DNA from: UBA11606 sp965243715
Lineage (GTDB): Bacteria; Actinomycetota; Acidimicrobiia; Acidimicrobiales; Aldehydirespiratoraceae
Assembly: GCA_965243715.1 (NCBI GenBank)
Contig: CBDEVU010000017.1
Coordinates: 744,001-808,000 of the forward strand
DNA length: 64,000 nt
Direction: 5' to 3'
Below are positions 16,577 through 24,865 of this stretch, piece after piece. Position numbers and translations under genes: made by a program. The notes under the pieces were generated by a model. It did no database searches, was not told where the DNA came from, and saw nothing but the letters and a program-made list of their open reading frames with translations. Each line of letters begins with the position of its first letter. The stretch's first letter is position 1.

Positions 16577-18040
16577 ATGCGAAACTCCAAACTAGTAACG
16601 CTGTTGGCTATCTTCGTGACCTGCGCGCTGGTTGGCTCAGCGTGCGGCGATGAGGCCGCTAACGTCGTCGACCTCGATGAACCCGCGGGTGAATCCACCG
16701 AGGCAGGCGGTGAGGAATCCGAAGAACCGACCGCTGAGGACGCCGTCGAGACAATCACCCTTACCGCCCGGTGCAAGGCGGATCCACCTCAGGAGGACGG
16801 ACGTTGTAACAACTTGGCGGGCGCCGTTGAATCAGCGAACGCCGAGTTGGAAGCGGTCGGGGACAACCGAAGGATCGCGCTTGACACGATTCAAGATAAT
16901 CTAGATTGGGGCGAGTACAAGACGGAGTTCGAACTCGCGAGCGAGGCTGGCGAAGCGCCCGATATTATTGCTTCGTCGCATGTTCACATCGGCGATTGGG
17001 TGCCCGCCGGGTATCTCACTGACCTCACGACCCTTATCGGTGGACACCCGCAACTCGACGATGTGATTGAGACTCTGTGGGGTGCGGTCGAGTTTGACGG
17101 TAAGCGCTGGGGGATACCGCAAGACGCCGAGGCTCGGCCGATCTTCTATTCTAAGATTCTCCTCGCGGAACTGGGCTGGAGTGAAGACCAGATCGAAAGC
17201 CTCGATGACCGCATCAACTCGGGAGAGTTTACGTTCCAAGACATGTTAGCAACCGCTGCGGAGGCCGTGGAAGCGGGCGTTGTCGAGGAGGACTTTGGCT
17301 GGTGGCACCGGCCTACGAATGGTCCTGACTTTTTGTACTACTACTATGCTGGCGGCGGCGGACAGTTGGTCGAGGGGGACAACATCACCTTCAACCGAGA
17401 GGCCGCGCAGAACGCGTATGAACTGTTCGAGACGGCGACCCAGGAACTCAACGTAACCCCCGAGGACAGACTCGATGGGGAATGGGACCTATTCAAGGAG
17501 ATCACGGCGGACTTCACGAAGGTCTTGTTTGTAAGCGACGGGACATGGCGCTGGGCCAGTTGGGCCACGAACTTCCTGCAGGATCAGGGGGGAGAGGAAT
17601 ATCTCTTCGAAAATGTGGGCCACGCTCTAATTCCGGCCAACGCTAACGGTACCAATAAGCCGATCACCCTCACCCAACCGATCGCCTATCTGGTGTCGTC
17701 CCAGACCGATCACGCCGACCTTGCCGTGAGGTTGATCGCGAACGCTTCGACATCGGCACTCAACACTCCGTACGCGGTCGACTCGGGCCACCTTGGTATA
17801 CTCAATGCCCAGAGTGATGATCCGGCGTATCAAGAGGCGAGGCTCCTGACCGAGACCTTGTACATGCTGGAACACACCAACTTCCAACCGAACAACCAGC
17901 ACTATTCGACTTGGTCGGAGATCTTTTTCAATGGCATTCAGGCGGTCGAAAATGGTGAGTTTACTGCTGCCGAAGCGGTGGATTTCGTAGTCGATCAACT
18001 CCAGAATCAACTGGGAGACAACGTTATAATCTCGGGCTAG
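16577..18040 (+). CDS. ABC transporter solute-binding lipoprotein (sugar type, family 1)
   Basis: The 487-residue lipoprotein has a signal helix LVTLLAIFVTCALVG and lipobox VGSAC, followed by an acidic linker and a binding domain of the carbohydrate-uptake type. The ribosome site GGAAGG precedes ATG 16577. It would capture a sugar or oligosaccharide outside the cell and deliver it to the two permeases that follow at 18054 and 19464. Segments such as FDGKRWGIPQDAEARPIFY are typical of the group. The four transport genes and the LacI regulator run in one direction with short gaps, which indicates one operon. The ligand is not evident. Confidence 0.88.
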   Translation: MRNSKLVTLLAIFVTCALVGSACGDEAANVVDLDEPAGESTEAGGEESEEPTAEDAVETITLTARCKADPPQEDGRCNNLAGAVESANAELEAVGDNRRIALDTIQDNLDWGEYKTEFELASEAGEAPDIIASSHVHIGDWVPAGYLTDLTTLIGGHPQLDDVIETLWGAVEFDGKRWGIPQDAEARPIFYSKILLAELGWSEDQIESLDDRINSGEFTFQDMLATAAEAVEAGVVEEDFGWWHRPTNGPDFLYYYYAGGGGQLVEGDNITFNREAAQNAYELFETATQELNVTPEDRLDGEWDLFKEITADFTKVLFVSDGTWRWASWATNFLQDQGGEEYLFENVGHALIPANANGTNKPITLTQPIAYLVSSQTDHADLAVRLIANASTSALNTPYAVDSGHLGILNAQSDDPAYQEARLLTETLYMLEHTNFQPNNQHYSTWSEIFFNGIQAVENGEFTAAEAVDFVVDQLQNQLGDNVIISG

Positions 18041-18053
18041 AGAAATACTCGAG

Positions 18054-19460
18054 ATGACATCCGGTCGAGAGGGCAGGTCCTCATATTTGCGGCTGTCGCT
18101 GTGGGCCTTCGGTAGCCTGCTGCCGTTAGTTGGACTGTTCCTACCGTGGGTCAGTGTCGTGGTCGAGGACCGACGCGCGCTCACCGTAAACGGTCTCGAG
18201 TTGGGGAGCGAGCCGAACTGGCACACCGTCGATGGCCTGATCCTCATTTCCACGAGCCCCATTTATCTGTTCGTTGCTGCCGTCGGGATAGCGACCTTGC
18301 TTGGTTTAGTGGTCACTGCTGTGCGCCGATCACCGCCGAGAACCGCTCAAACAACTTTGCTAATGATTGCTGGGACCACGGCCTTTGGTGTGGTGATCGC
18401 CCGCCTCAAGAATGCCCACGACATTGCCGCCGACGTAGGAGTCGAACTCGAGAGCCGACCGGGGCTTCAGCTGAGCCTGCTTGGCGTTGCGCTGCTGGTC
18501 GCTGCGGGCTTCGTTGGCTATCGAGAAAGAGCAGGCGAAGACGCCGTGGCTCGCCAGCGATTCACGGTGGCAGGGTTCTTGGCCCCAGCGGTTCTGTTGG
18601 TGCTGATCTTCTTCTTTGCCCCAGTCGTTGTACTGTTTCTACTGAGTCTTACGGATCTCCGAGGGTCAAACTTCAGCCAGTCGTGGACCTATGTCGGCCT
18701 CGACAACTACCAGGCCATCTACGATGACACGTTCAGGAACCGGATCCTCGGCAACACTTTTCGCTATGTGACCCTCACGCTCATCTTCAACGTGGCGGTC
18801 GGGTTGGCCATCGCCATCCTCACTAGCTTCGTTCGCAAGTCGGTGGGAATGACCGCCCGTGCTCTTTGGCTGCTCCCCCGCATCACACCACCGGTAGTTT
18901 ACATTGTTATCTGGACCCGAATCGGGGCTCAGTCACCGTATGGGATCCTGAATCAGATTACCAGTGTCGTCGGGGTTAGTACGAATACCAGTTGGGTCAA
19001 CCAATACCCGTGGGTTTTTGTGGTCCTTGTCAATGGCTTCGTGGGAGCCTCCCTTGCGATGCTGATCCTAGCCTCGTCGATCGAATCGATACCGAAAGCC
19101 CACTTCATGGCGGCCGAAGTGGACGGGGCGAATCGCTGGAGACTAACCCGAGATATCATGCTTCCCCAACTCAAGTGGCCGCTCCTATTTATTATATCGT
19201 ATCAAACCCTTTCCCTCCTCGTGTCGTTCGAGTACATCTTGCTCCTAACCGGCGGTGGTCCAGGATTATTCGAAACAGAGGTCTGGGCGCTCACCTCCTA
19301 CAACCGAGCTATCGGCTCTTACTTCGGAGCCAATCTGTGGGCTCAGGGTGCGGCTTGGGGTTTCGTACTGGTGGGGATAGGCACTGTTTTGTCGTTCATC
19401 TACCTCCGCGTCTTCCGCTTCCGAGAGCTAGTCCACGAGCCTCCGATTGAGATCGTGTAA
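18054..19460 (+). CDS. ABC sugar permease (MalF type) with an extra N-terminal membrane domain
   Basis: The 468-residue inner-membrane permease follows the binding protein after 13 bp. The C-terminal 300 residues are the usual MalF/UgpA-type permease, starting near FTVAGFLAPAVLLVLIFFFA and including the EAA loop EVDGANRWRLTRDIMLPQLK, which docks the ATPase. The first 165 residues are additional. They hold about four hydrophobic segments (LWAFGSLLPLVGLFLPWVSV, LFVAAVGIATLLGLVV, LMIAGTTAFGVVIA and LLGVALLVAAGFVGY). Comparable permeases are near 300 residues, so this is an N-terminal fusion or extension of unknown role. Confidence 0.87.
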   Translation: MTSGREGRSSYLRLSLWAFGSLLPLVGLFLPWVSVVVEDRRALTVNGLELGSEPNWHTVDGLILISTSPIYLFVAAVGIATLLGLVVTAVRRSPPRTAQTTLLMIAGTTAFGVVIARLKNAHDIAADVGVELESRPGLQLSLLGVALLVAAGFVGYRERAGEDAVARQRFTVAGFLAPAVLLVLIFFFAPVVVLFLLSLTDLRGSNFSQSWTYVGLDNYQAIYDDTFRNRILGNTFRYVTLTLIFNVAVGLAIAILTSFVRKSVGMTARALWLLPRITPPVVYIVIWTRIGAQSPYGILNQITSVVGVSTNTSWVNQYPWVFVVLVNGFVGASLAMLILASSIESIPKAHFMAAEVDGANRWRLTRDIMLPQLKWPLLFIISYQTLSLLVSFEYILLLTGGGPGLFETEVWALTSYNRAIGSYFGANLWAQGAAWGFVLVGIGTVLSFIYLRVFRFRELVHEPPIEIV

Positions 19461-19463
19461 AGT

Positions 19464-20354
19464 ATGGCCGAAGACCTCACCTCAGGGACAACTTTCGAAC
19501 CAGGCGTGTCGCGGTCGGTACTAAAATTCACCCACGCCGCCCCTTATATAGCGCTGGGTCTATCGGTCATCCCGATCTTAGTGGGCTACGCATGGCTCCT
19601 CTTGGCCACTTTTACCCGACGTACCGAAGGGCTAAAGCCGGTTGGCGGGTTCACCCTAGAAAACTGGGATTTCTTGGATGATAGTGAAATCTGGCTCGCC
19701 ACCCGCAATTCATTCATCGTAGCCATGCTTACCGTAATCATCGTCACAAGTGTGTCGGCATCATGTGGCTACGCTCTGTCTCGCATTAGCTTCCCCGGCC
19801 GACGAGTGCTGCTCTCGGGAACAATGATGCTCCACGCGTTCAGACCCGAGATGCTGATAGTTGGTACCTTCCAAGTACTCCTCTTCGCAGGAGGGGTGCC
19901 GCTTATCGGGCAGTACATAGGTTTCAACACGATGGGTGGGGTAGCCCTAACTCTAGTCACGATCGAATTGCCGTTAGGTATTTGGTTGATGAAAGGTTTC
20001 ATGGATGGCATTAGCTGGGAGGTGGAACGAGCGGCTCTGATCGACGGCGCTAGTCGCTTTCGAGTCTTCTGGCAGATTTTGTTCCCCCAGGTCCGCCCCG
20101 GTTTGGCCGCCATCGGGATCTTGATGTTTATTCAAGGCTGGAACGCTTACTTGATTCCCCAAACCTTTACCATCGGTACCAAAGTGACCACATTGTCGGT
20201 TTTCCTCAACCAATTTTCCGGCGATACGTCATTCCAATCCTGGAACCGGGTTGCCGCGCTTGGCATGTTCCAACTCGTCCCGGTGCTAATTTTCTTCCTA
20301 TTCACCCAGCAGCGCCTTATGCAGGCCCTCGGTTCGGGAGTGAAGGGCGCATGA
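19464..20354 (+). CDS. ABC sugar permease (MalG type)
   Basis: The 296-residue second permease starts 3 bp after the first. It has about six membrane helices, with the EAA motif ERAALIDGASRFRVFWQILF followed by PQVRPGLAAIGILMF. This is the MalG/UgpE-type partner that forms the translocation pore with the upstream permease. The tail GVKGA ends one residue before the stop at 20352-20354, and the ATPase gene follows after 28 bp. The whole block is one import operon. Confidence 0.9.
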   Translation: MAEDLTSGTTFEPGVSRSVLKFTHAAPYIALGLSVIPILVGYAWLLLATFTRRTEGLKPVGGFTLENWDFLDDSEIWLATRNSFIVAMLTVIIVTSVSASCGYALSRISFPGRRVLLSGTMMLHAFRPEMLIVGTFQVLLFAGGVPLIGQYIGFNTMGGVALTLVTIELPLGIWLMKGFMDGISWEVERAALIDGASRFRVFWQILFPQVRPGLAAIGILMFIQGWNAYLIPQTFTIGTKVTTLSVFLNQFSGDTSFQSWNRVAALGMFQLVPVLIFFLFTQQRLMQALGSGVKGA

Positions 20355-20382
20355 ACCTACCAGGAGAAGAAAGCGGGCAGAG

Positions 20383-21450
20383 ATGCGAGTGACTTTAGAA
20401 AAGCTCCGGAAATCTTGGGGGGACGTGGATGGCGTAGTCGATGTCAGTCTGGACATCGCCGACGGTGAATTTGTTGCCCTCCTCGGTCCGAGCGGTTGTG
20501 GCAAAACGACCACCCTTTTAATGGTGGCCGGCATCTATCGACCTACTGAAGGGGAGATCTACTTTGACGATCATCCCGTTTCTCAGCTCCCGCCAAAGGT
20601 GCGGAATCTAGGCATGGTTTTTCAGTCCTACGCGCTCTATCCACATATGACGGTTGGGCAGAATATCTCCTACCCGCTACGGTTGCAGAAGGTCGCCGAC
20701 CAAGAGATCACCCGCGAAGTGTCGAGGATCGCCGAGATGCTAGGCATCGGCGAACTGCTTGATCGTCGGCCCGGCGAACTGTCTGGAGGTCAGCAACAGC
20801 GAGTTGCTCTGGGCCGAGCTTTGGCGAAGGCACCGGCCCTTCTGTTGTTTGACGAACCGCTTTCTAACCTCGATGCGCGGCTCCGCCTGGTGATGCGAGG
20901 AGAGATCCGCCGGTTACAGCGCGAACTCGGCGTGACCGCGCTATATGTCACCCACGATCAGGTAGAGGCGTTAACCATGGCTGACCGGATTGCTGTGTAT
21001 GACAAGGGGAGGGTCGTGGCCTACGACACGGCCGCGGTGCTCTACGACACTCCGCCCAACCGTTTCGTGGCTTCGTTCATCGGAAATCCGCCGATGAACT
21101 TTGTCGGCATGGACGTCGTTGAAGATGACGGTCGGTTCGAGGGTCGCGCCGCTGGCTTGAAACTCCCCCTTACCGGAGCACCCGGCGTGTTACTCGCGGC
21201 GAGCATGGGTGCGGTCGAAGTCGGGTTCCGGCCTGAGTCAGTGACCCTTCGCGGCGGTATTGGCGCCGAAGTCTTGTTGGTTGAGCCCCTCGGGCGGGAG
21301 ACCCTAGTGGAGGTAGCGGTCGGCGGTCATCAAATTCGACTCCTCGCAGATGCGGGCTTCCGCGCCCCTGTGGGGACACGAGTCGCCATCAGCATTGACG
21401 CAACTCAGGTCCACTTCTTTGAGCGTGTTTCTGGGGAAGCGGTTCGGTAA
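20383..21450 (+). CDS. ABC sugar-importer ATPase (MsmK/UgpC type)
   Basis: The 355-residue ATPase powers the importer. It has Walker A GPSGCGKTTT, Q-loop MVFQSYALYPHMTVGQN, signature LSGGQQQRVALGRAL, Walker B LLLFDEPLSNLD and switch His VTHDQ. The C-terminal 120 residues form the TOBE/OB regulatory domain seen in MalK-like proteins, including the GFRPESVTL segment. The ATG at 20383 follows AGAAGAAAGCGGG. Many sugar importers share a single multitasking ATPase, but here it is encoded with its own permeases. Confidence 0.93.
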   Translation: MRVTLEKLRKSWGDVDGVVDVSLDIADGEFVALLGPSGCGKTTTLLMVAGIYRPTEGEIYFDDHPVSQLPPKVRNLGMVFQSYALYPHMTVGQNISYPLRLQKVADQEITREVSRIAEMLGIGELLDRRPGELSGGQQQRVALGRALAKAPALLLFDEPLSNLDARLRLVMRGEIRRLQRELGVTALYVTHDQVEALTMADRIAVYDKGRVVAYDTAAVLYDTPPNRFVASFIGNPPMNFVGMDVVEDDGRFEGRAAGLKLPLTGAPGVLLAASMGAVEVGFRPESVTLRGGIGAEVLLVEPLGRETLVEVAVGGHQIRLLADAGFRAPVGTRVAISIDATQVHFFERVSGEAVR

Positions 21451-21481
21451 TGGCTGAGCTATCAAAGGTAGGGAGTCACGG

Positions 21482-22489
21482 GTGACACGAGTCACGATCG
21501 ACCAGGTGGCAAGCGAGGTGGGGGTGTCGCGGCAAACGGTATCTCGAGCGCTAAACGAGATGCCAGGCATTAGCCCGGCGACCAAGACGAAGGTGTTTGA
21601 GGCAGCACGACGGCTAAATTATCAGCCGAGTCGGCTCGCTCAGGGCTTGGCGGGAAAGCAATCGAAGACTATAGGCGTGATGTTTGGTGACATTGATCAT
21701 CCCCACTTCGCGAGAATGGCGTTTGGTGTCGAGGCCGCCGCTCGAGAGCACGGCTATCACATTATTTTGACGAGTTCCGATACCCGCTCTGACCAAGCTG
21801 AGACGAACCTCTATTCGCTAGCCGCGCAGGGCGTCGCGGGCGTGATCCTCTATGCCGCGTGGATGACCGCCGAGTCGATTTCCAACTTCTCGAAGCGGCA
21901 CCCAGAGTTCATTGTCGTTAACGCTCGCAGTGGACCGGTGAACGTCCATCAGTTCCTGCATGACGAGCAACGAGCCGCGGAAAAACTGGGCAATCACCTA
22001 GCGAACGTGGGGCGGTCGAAAATCGCCATCATTGGCCCACCCGATAAGGGTGGTATCGCGCACCCTCGCACTGCAGCGCAACGCGAAATACTCTCACCGG
22101 TGGTCGAGATAAACACGGAAAGGACCACCGGCGGCGGACGCGATGCGACGAGAGAGTTGATTGCGTCCCGGCGTAAGATCGACACCATCGTTGCCCACAA
22201 TGACCTCAGTGCTCTCGGGTGTCTAAGGGGACTTCACGACCTAGGTGTACTCAGCCCCGACGACATTGCGGTGGTTGGCTATGACAACACATCGGTCGCC
22301 GAAGTATCAGTGCCTTCATTGACTTCGATTGGTTTTCGCGGCCAAGAAATCGGGCGTCAACTCGTTCGCCATTTGCTAGAAGTAATGGCCGATCCCACTG
22401 CAATCCCAACAACGACGATGGTAGAGCCAGACCTCTTCGTGCGCGAGTCGACCACGTTTATTGGCGTGACCACCGCAGCGAGCGGGTGA
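21482..22489 (+). CDS. LacI-family transcriptional regulator
   Basis: The 335-residue repressor begins at GTG 21482 with the classic headpiece VTIDQVASEVGVSRQTVSRA (HTH) and the hinge helix PSRLAQGLAGK. The effector domain has the periplasmic-binding fold with FGDIDHPHFARMAFGVE, DTIVAHNDLSALGCLRGL and VVGYDNTSVAE. The gene is last in the sugar-importer cluster, so it probably regulates that cluster through the operator at 16516. Its 3' end overlaps the antisense tRNA-Gly by 9 bp (22481-22489). Confidence 0.92.
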   Translation: MTRVTIDQVASEVGVSRQTVSRALNEMPGISPATKTKVFEAARRLNYQPSRLAQGLAGKQSKTIGVMFGDIDHPHFARMAFGVEAAAREHGYHIILTSSDTRSDQAETNLYSLAAQGVAGVILYAAWMTAESISNFSKRHPEFIVVNARSGPVNVHQFLHDEQRAAEKLGNHLANVGRSKIAIIGPPDKGGIAHPRTAAQREILSPVVEINTERTTGGGRDATRELIASRRKIDTIVAHNDLSALGCLRGLHDLGVLSPDDIAVVGYDNTSVAEVSVPSLTSIGFRGQEIGRQLVRHLLEVMADPTAIPTTTMVEPDLFVRESTTFIGVTTAASG

Positions 22490-22551
22490 CGGGAATCGAA
22501 CCCGCGTATTCAGCTTGGGAAGCTGATGTTCTACCATTGAACTACACCCGC
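22481..22551 (-). tRNA. tRNA-Gly (anticodon CCC)
   Basis: On the minus strand the 71-base cloverleaf reads GCGGGTG...CACCCGC in the acceptor, AGTTCAATGGTAGAAC in the D arm, TCAGC-TTCCCAA-GCTGA in the anticodon arm (anticodon CCC) and CGGGTTCGATTCCCG in the T arm. No CCA is encoded. Its 3' end overlaps the 3' end of the lacI gene on the other strand. Confidence 0.93.
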
Positions 22552-22607
22552 GTAGGCCGCTGATCGTAGCGGACTAGGCACCTTGATGCCCTTAATGCGG
22601 CCTACTA

Positions 22608-23549
22608 CTAGTTGGTGGCGATGGCGCGCAGCCACTCGTGCAGGTCAGCCTGAGCCGCTTCCTGCATCGCGTGAGGGAACAGAGTGAAACCGTGGAAGGC
22701 GTCGGGGTACAGACGCATGTCGACGGCGCCGCCCAAGTGGCGAATCCGATGGTGGAGCAGGAGCGTGTCGTCGAGAAGGGGATCACGGGTGCCGACAGGA
22801 GCGAAGATCGGTGGTAGTCCGCGGAGATCGGCGTAGAGCGGTGAAATATCTGGGTGGCGGCGCTCTGAGGCGGTGCGGTTTCCGCAGAACGAGTCAAAGA
22901 AGAAGCGGAGGTTCTCTGGCGAAAGTATGAGCCGGGCGGACCAGGCGTGGACGCTCGGCGTTCCGCTCAGGTCGAAACAGCCATAGGTGAGATTCGCCCC
23001 GCAGAAGGCATCGCCGAGGCCCGCGTCGCGGAGTCGAAGGAGGGTCACGAGCGAGAGGTGAGCGCCCGCCGATTCACCGCCAACGATGAGCCGCGACGTA
23101 CCGAACTCGGCTGCCGCATTTTCGATAAGCCACCGAGCCGCGGCTTCGCCGGTGTCGGGGGCGGCGGGGTAGGGATGTTCGGGGGCGAGCGGATACCCGA
23201 CGGACATCACGGCGACGGAGGCGGCGTCGGCGAGGTCGGCGAGCAAAACATCGTGGGCCATGCGGCTGCCGATAACCCACCCCCCGCCGTGGAAGTGAAG
23301 GTACATGGCCTTCACTTCGCCTACGGGACGGATGATCCTAACGGGGATCTCCTCGGGGCCAATCTCGCGCTCTTCGGCCCGATCGAGCAACGTTGGAGCC
23401 GGGAAGGCGCCCTCACCGGCCAACCGAAGGCGGCGGCTCTCGGCGGGCGGCGTGGATTCAAGGGGAGGCGTATCGAAGAACCGGCGGGCGAGAGCATCAC
23501 CGAACGCCGTGGTTTCGGAACGCAACGAGTCAAGTTGGGAAGGCCACAT
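22608..23549 (-). CDS. Alpha/beta-hydrolase of the hormone-sensitive-lipase type
   Basis: The 313-residue esterase has the HSL oxyanion motif YLHFHGGGWVIGS, the nucleophile motif IVGGESAGAHLSLV (GxSxG) and the late acid and His in GTRDPLLDD and DAFHGFTLFP. These place it in the family of bacterial esterases and lipases with broad acyl-ester substrates. I chose ATG 23549 (MWPSQLDSL) because a longer start at 23648 would run into the divergent dcd gene. It has no signal peptide, so it is cytoplasmic. The physiological substrate cannot be deduced, and no clear ribosome site is visible. Confidence 0.82.
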   Translation of the reverse strand: MWPSQLDSLRSETTAFGDALARRFFDTPPLESTPPAESRRLRLAGEGAFPAPTLLDRAEEREIGPEEIPVRIIRPVGEVKAMYLHFHGGGWVIGSRMAHDVLLADLADAASVAVMSVGYPLAPEHPYPAAPDTGEAAARWLIENAAAEFGTSRLIVGGESAGAHLSLVTLLRLRDAGLGDAFCGANLTYGCFDLSGTPSVHAWSARLILSPENLRFFFDSFCGNRTASERRHPDISPLYADLRGLPPIFAPVGTRDPLLDDTLLLHHRIRHLGGAVDMRLYPDAFHGFTLFPHAMQEAAQADLHEWLRAIATN

Positions 23550-23628
23550 GGCTCTATGATCGCGTAAATCGGCGGTAACGGGTAGGGTCGCCGCCGAACC
23601 CTTTTCGACCACGGATCGGAGCAAACCC

Positions 23629-24192
23629 GTGATCCTTTCCGATCGCACGATTCGCGACTACCTCGCCGCGGGTCGCATCATCATCGAGCCCCTAGATCCC
23701 CAAGGGTTGCAGCCGTCCTCGGTTGACCTTCGCCTCGACCGAAGGTTTCGCGTGTTCAAGAACCATACGATGGGCCATATCGACGTGAAGACGAGTCTCG
23801 AGGAACTAACCGAACTCGTCGAGGCTAACGACGACAAACCGTTCATGTTGCATCCAGGTGAATTCGTCTTGGGTTCGACCCTCGAGCGGGTAGCGGTGCC
23901 CGATGACCTCGTCGCCCGTCTCGAAGGCAAGTCGAGTTTAGGTCGACTCGGCTTGCTTATTCATTCCACAGCAGGGTTCGTCGACGCGGGGTTCGATGGC
24001 CAACTCACCCTCGAGTTGAGCAACGTGGCCAACCTGCCGATAACGCTTTATCCGGGCATGAAGATCGGGCAGGTCTCGTTTCAACAGATGACCACGCCAG
24101 CCGACGTTCCCTACGGCTCCGATCAGCTCAAGTCGAAGTACAAGCATCAACAGGGCCCGATGCCGAGCCGCTATTGGGAAAACTTCGACTAG
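23629..24192 (+). CDS. dcd: dCTP deaminase (dUMP-forming type possible)
   Basis: The 187-residue enzyme removes the amino group from dCTP to supply dUTP or dUMP for thymidylate synthesis. GTG 23629 opens MILSDRTIRDYLAAGRI, followed by PSSVDLRLDRRFRVF and the catalytic segment ARLEGKSSLGRLGLLIHSTA, where the Ser and Arg bind triphosphate. GFDGQLTLELSN and YPGMKIGQVSF follow. The C-terminus KYKHQQGPMPSRYWENF is the lid that closes over the substrate. Many actinobacterial homologues are bifunctional and also split off pyrophosphate; the sequence alone does not decide that. The stop codon lies in the first unit of a triple 14-bp repeat. Confidence 0.93.
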   Translation: MILSDRTIRDYLAAGRIIIEPLDPQGLQPSSVDLRLDRRFRVFKNHTMGHIDVKTSLEELTELVEANDDKPFMLHPGEFVLGSTLERVAVPDDLVARLEGKSSLGRLGLLIHSTAGFVDAGFDGQLTLELSNVANLPITLYPGMKIGQVSFQQMTTPADVPYGSDQLKSKYKHQQGPMPSRYWENFD

Positions 24193-24231
24193 CGGTACTG
24201 GTTTAGCGGTACTGGGTTAGCGGTACTGGGT
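24190..24231. repeat. Three tandem 14-bp repeats across the dcd/crgA gene ends
   Basis: The unit TAGCGGTACTGGGT occurs three times head to tail at 24190-24203 (last bases GTT), 24204-24217 and 24218-24231. Unit 1 contains the dcd stop. Unit 3 encodes, in reverse, the last residues of the CrgA-like protein. The crgA 3' end therefore seems to have been duplicated twice by slippage into the intergenic gap. Confidence 0.85.
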
Positions 24232-24501
24232 GGCTGTCATGATGCCGCCGAAGATCATGGCGAGGCCGAAAAGCAAGATACCGTTAGACGTTTCCCAGAA
24301 CGAACCCACATAGTTGGCCACGATCACCGCGATGCCTCCGCCGAGAAAGCCAAACATCAAGAGAGGAACCCACCGTGGGCTTGGGGCGAGGTCTTCGTGG
24401 CCGGTGTGGCTCACGGTTTCGGCATGGTAGCCCTCAGGTCGGGTTCCCTTTGGCGTGACTCGTCCGCCGGAGACGCGGCGCTTGTCGGGCTTTTCTGTCA
24501 T
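24217..24501 (-). CDS. crgA: CrgA-like cell-division protein
   Basis: The 94-residue protein matches the actinobacterial CrgA/UPF0233 family, which helps place the divisome with FtsZ and PBPs. A basic N-terminus (KPDKRRVSGGRVTPKGTRP) leads to the family motif PSPRWVPLLMFGFLGGG and then the membrane helix GIAVIVANYVG. A second helix, GILLFGLAMIFGGIMTAT, ends in QYR, giving the typical two-helix hairpin. Its stop falls in the repeat zone near dcd. It is convergent with dcd and followed by a zinc-ribbon gene on the same strand. Confidence 0.8.
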   Translation of the reverse strand: MTEKPDKRRVSGGRVTPKGTRPEGYHAETVSHTGHEDLAPSPRWVPLLMFGFLGGGIAVIVANYVGSFWETSNGILLFGLAMIFGGIMTATQYR

Positions 24502-24600
24502 AAGCCGTAAATACTAGGCCGTCGGCGGGGAAAACGGGAATGACATCAATGTGATTATCCCCCGACTTATGCACAGCCTGGGGATGACACTGGTTAATGT

Positions 24601-24855
24601 TCAATCTTCGATTGGCGCGATGAGGTCCATATCTTCGAGGCAGTGGCGAGGCGCTTCGGGTTCTTGGTGCGGAGCGATGGTCATTCGGACCTCGGTCCCA
24701 CAGATCGTGCAGCGGTACATGATCTTCACTTTGCGCAACTCACCCGCCGGTGGTGGTTCTGGAATGGGCTGGGCAAGCCCGCGTAGCATCCCTAGGCCGA
24801 TACGGAAGAGGACCCATCCCACGGCGATGGCGATGATCACATTGATCACGTTCAT
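24601..24855 (-). CDS. Small membrane-anchored zinc-ribbon protein
   Basis: The 84-residue protein has an N-terminal membrane helix (VIIAIAVGWVLFRIGLGML), a Pro-rich linker and the cytoplasmic segment YRCTICGTEVRMTIAP, followed by HCLEDM. The CxxC and the later Cys suggest a small zinc site, although the second Cys pair is not complete. Small proteins of this layout occur in Actinobacteria next to division and envelope genes, but I know of no assigned function. It lies 11 bp upstream of the thiolase-like stop and on the same strand. Confidence 0.6.
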   Translation of the reverse strand: MNVINVIIAIAVGWVLFRIGLGMLRGLAQPIPEPPPAGELRKVKIMYRCTICGTEVRMTIAPHQEPEAPRHCLEDMDLIAPIED

Positions 24856-24865
24856 GGCGTTTATC

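Noticed and set aside
24190..24231. Iterons or a replication origin
   Set aside because: Only three short units exist and they duplicate the end of crgA. No DnaA boxes or Rep gene are adjacent.
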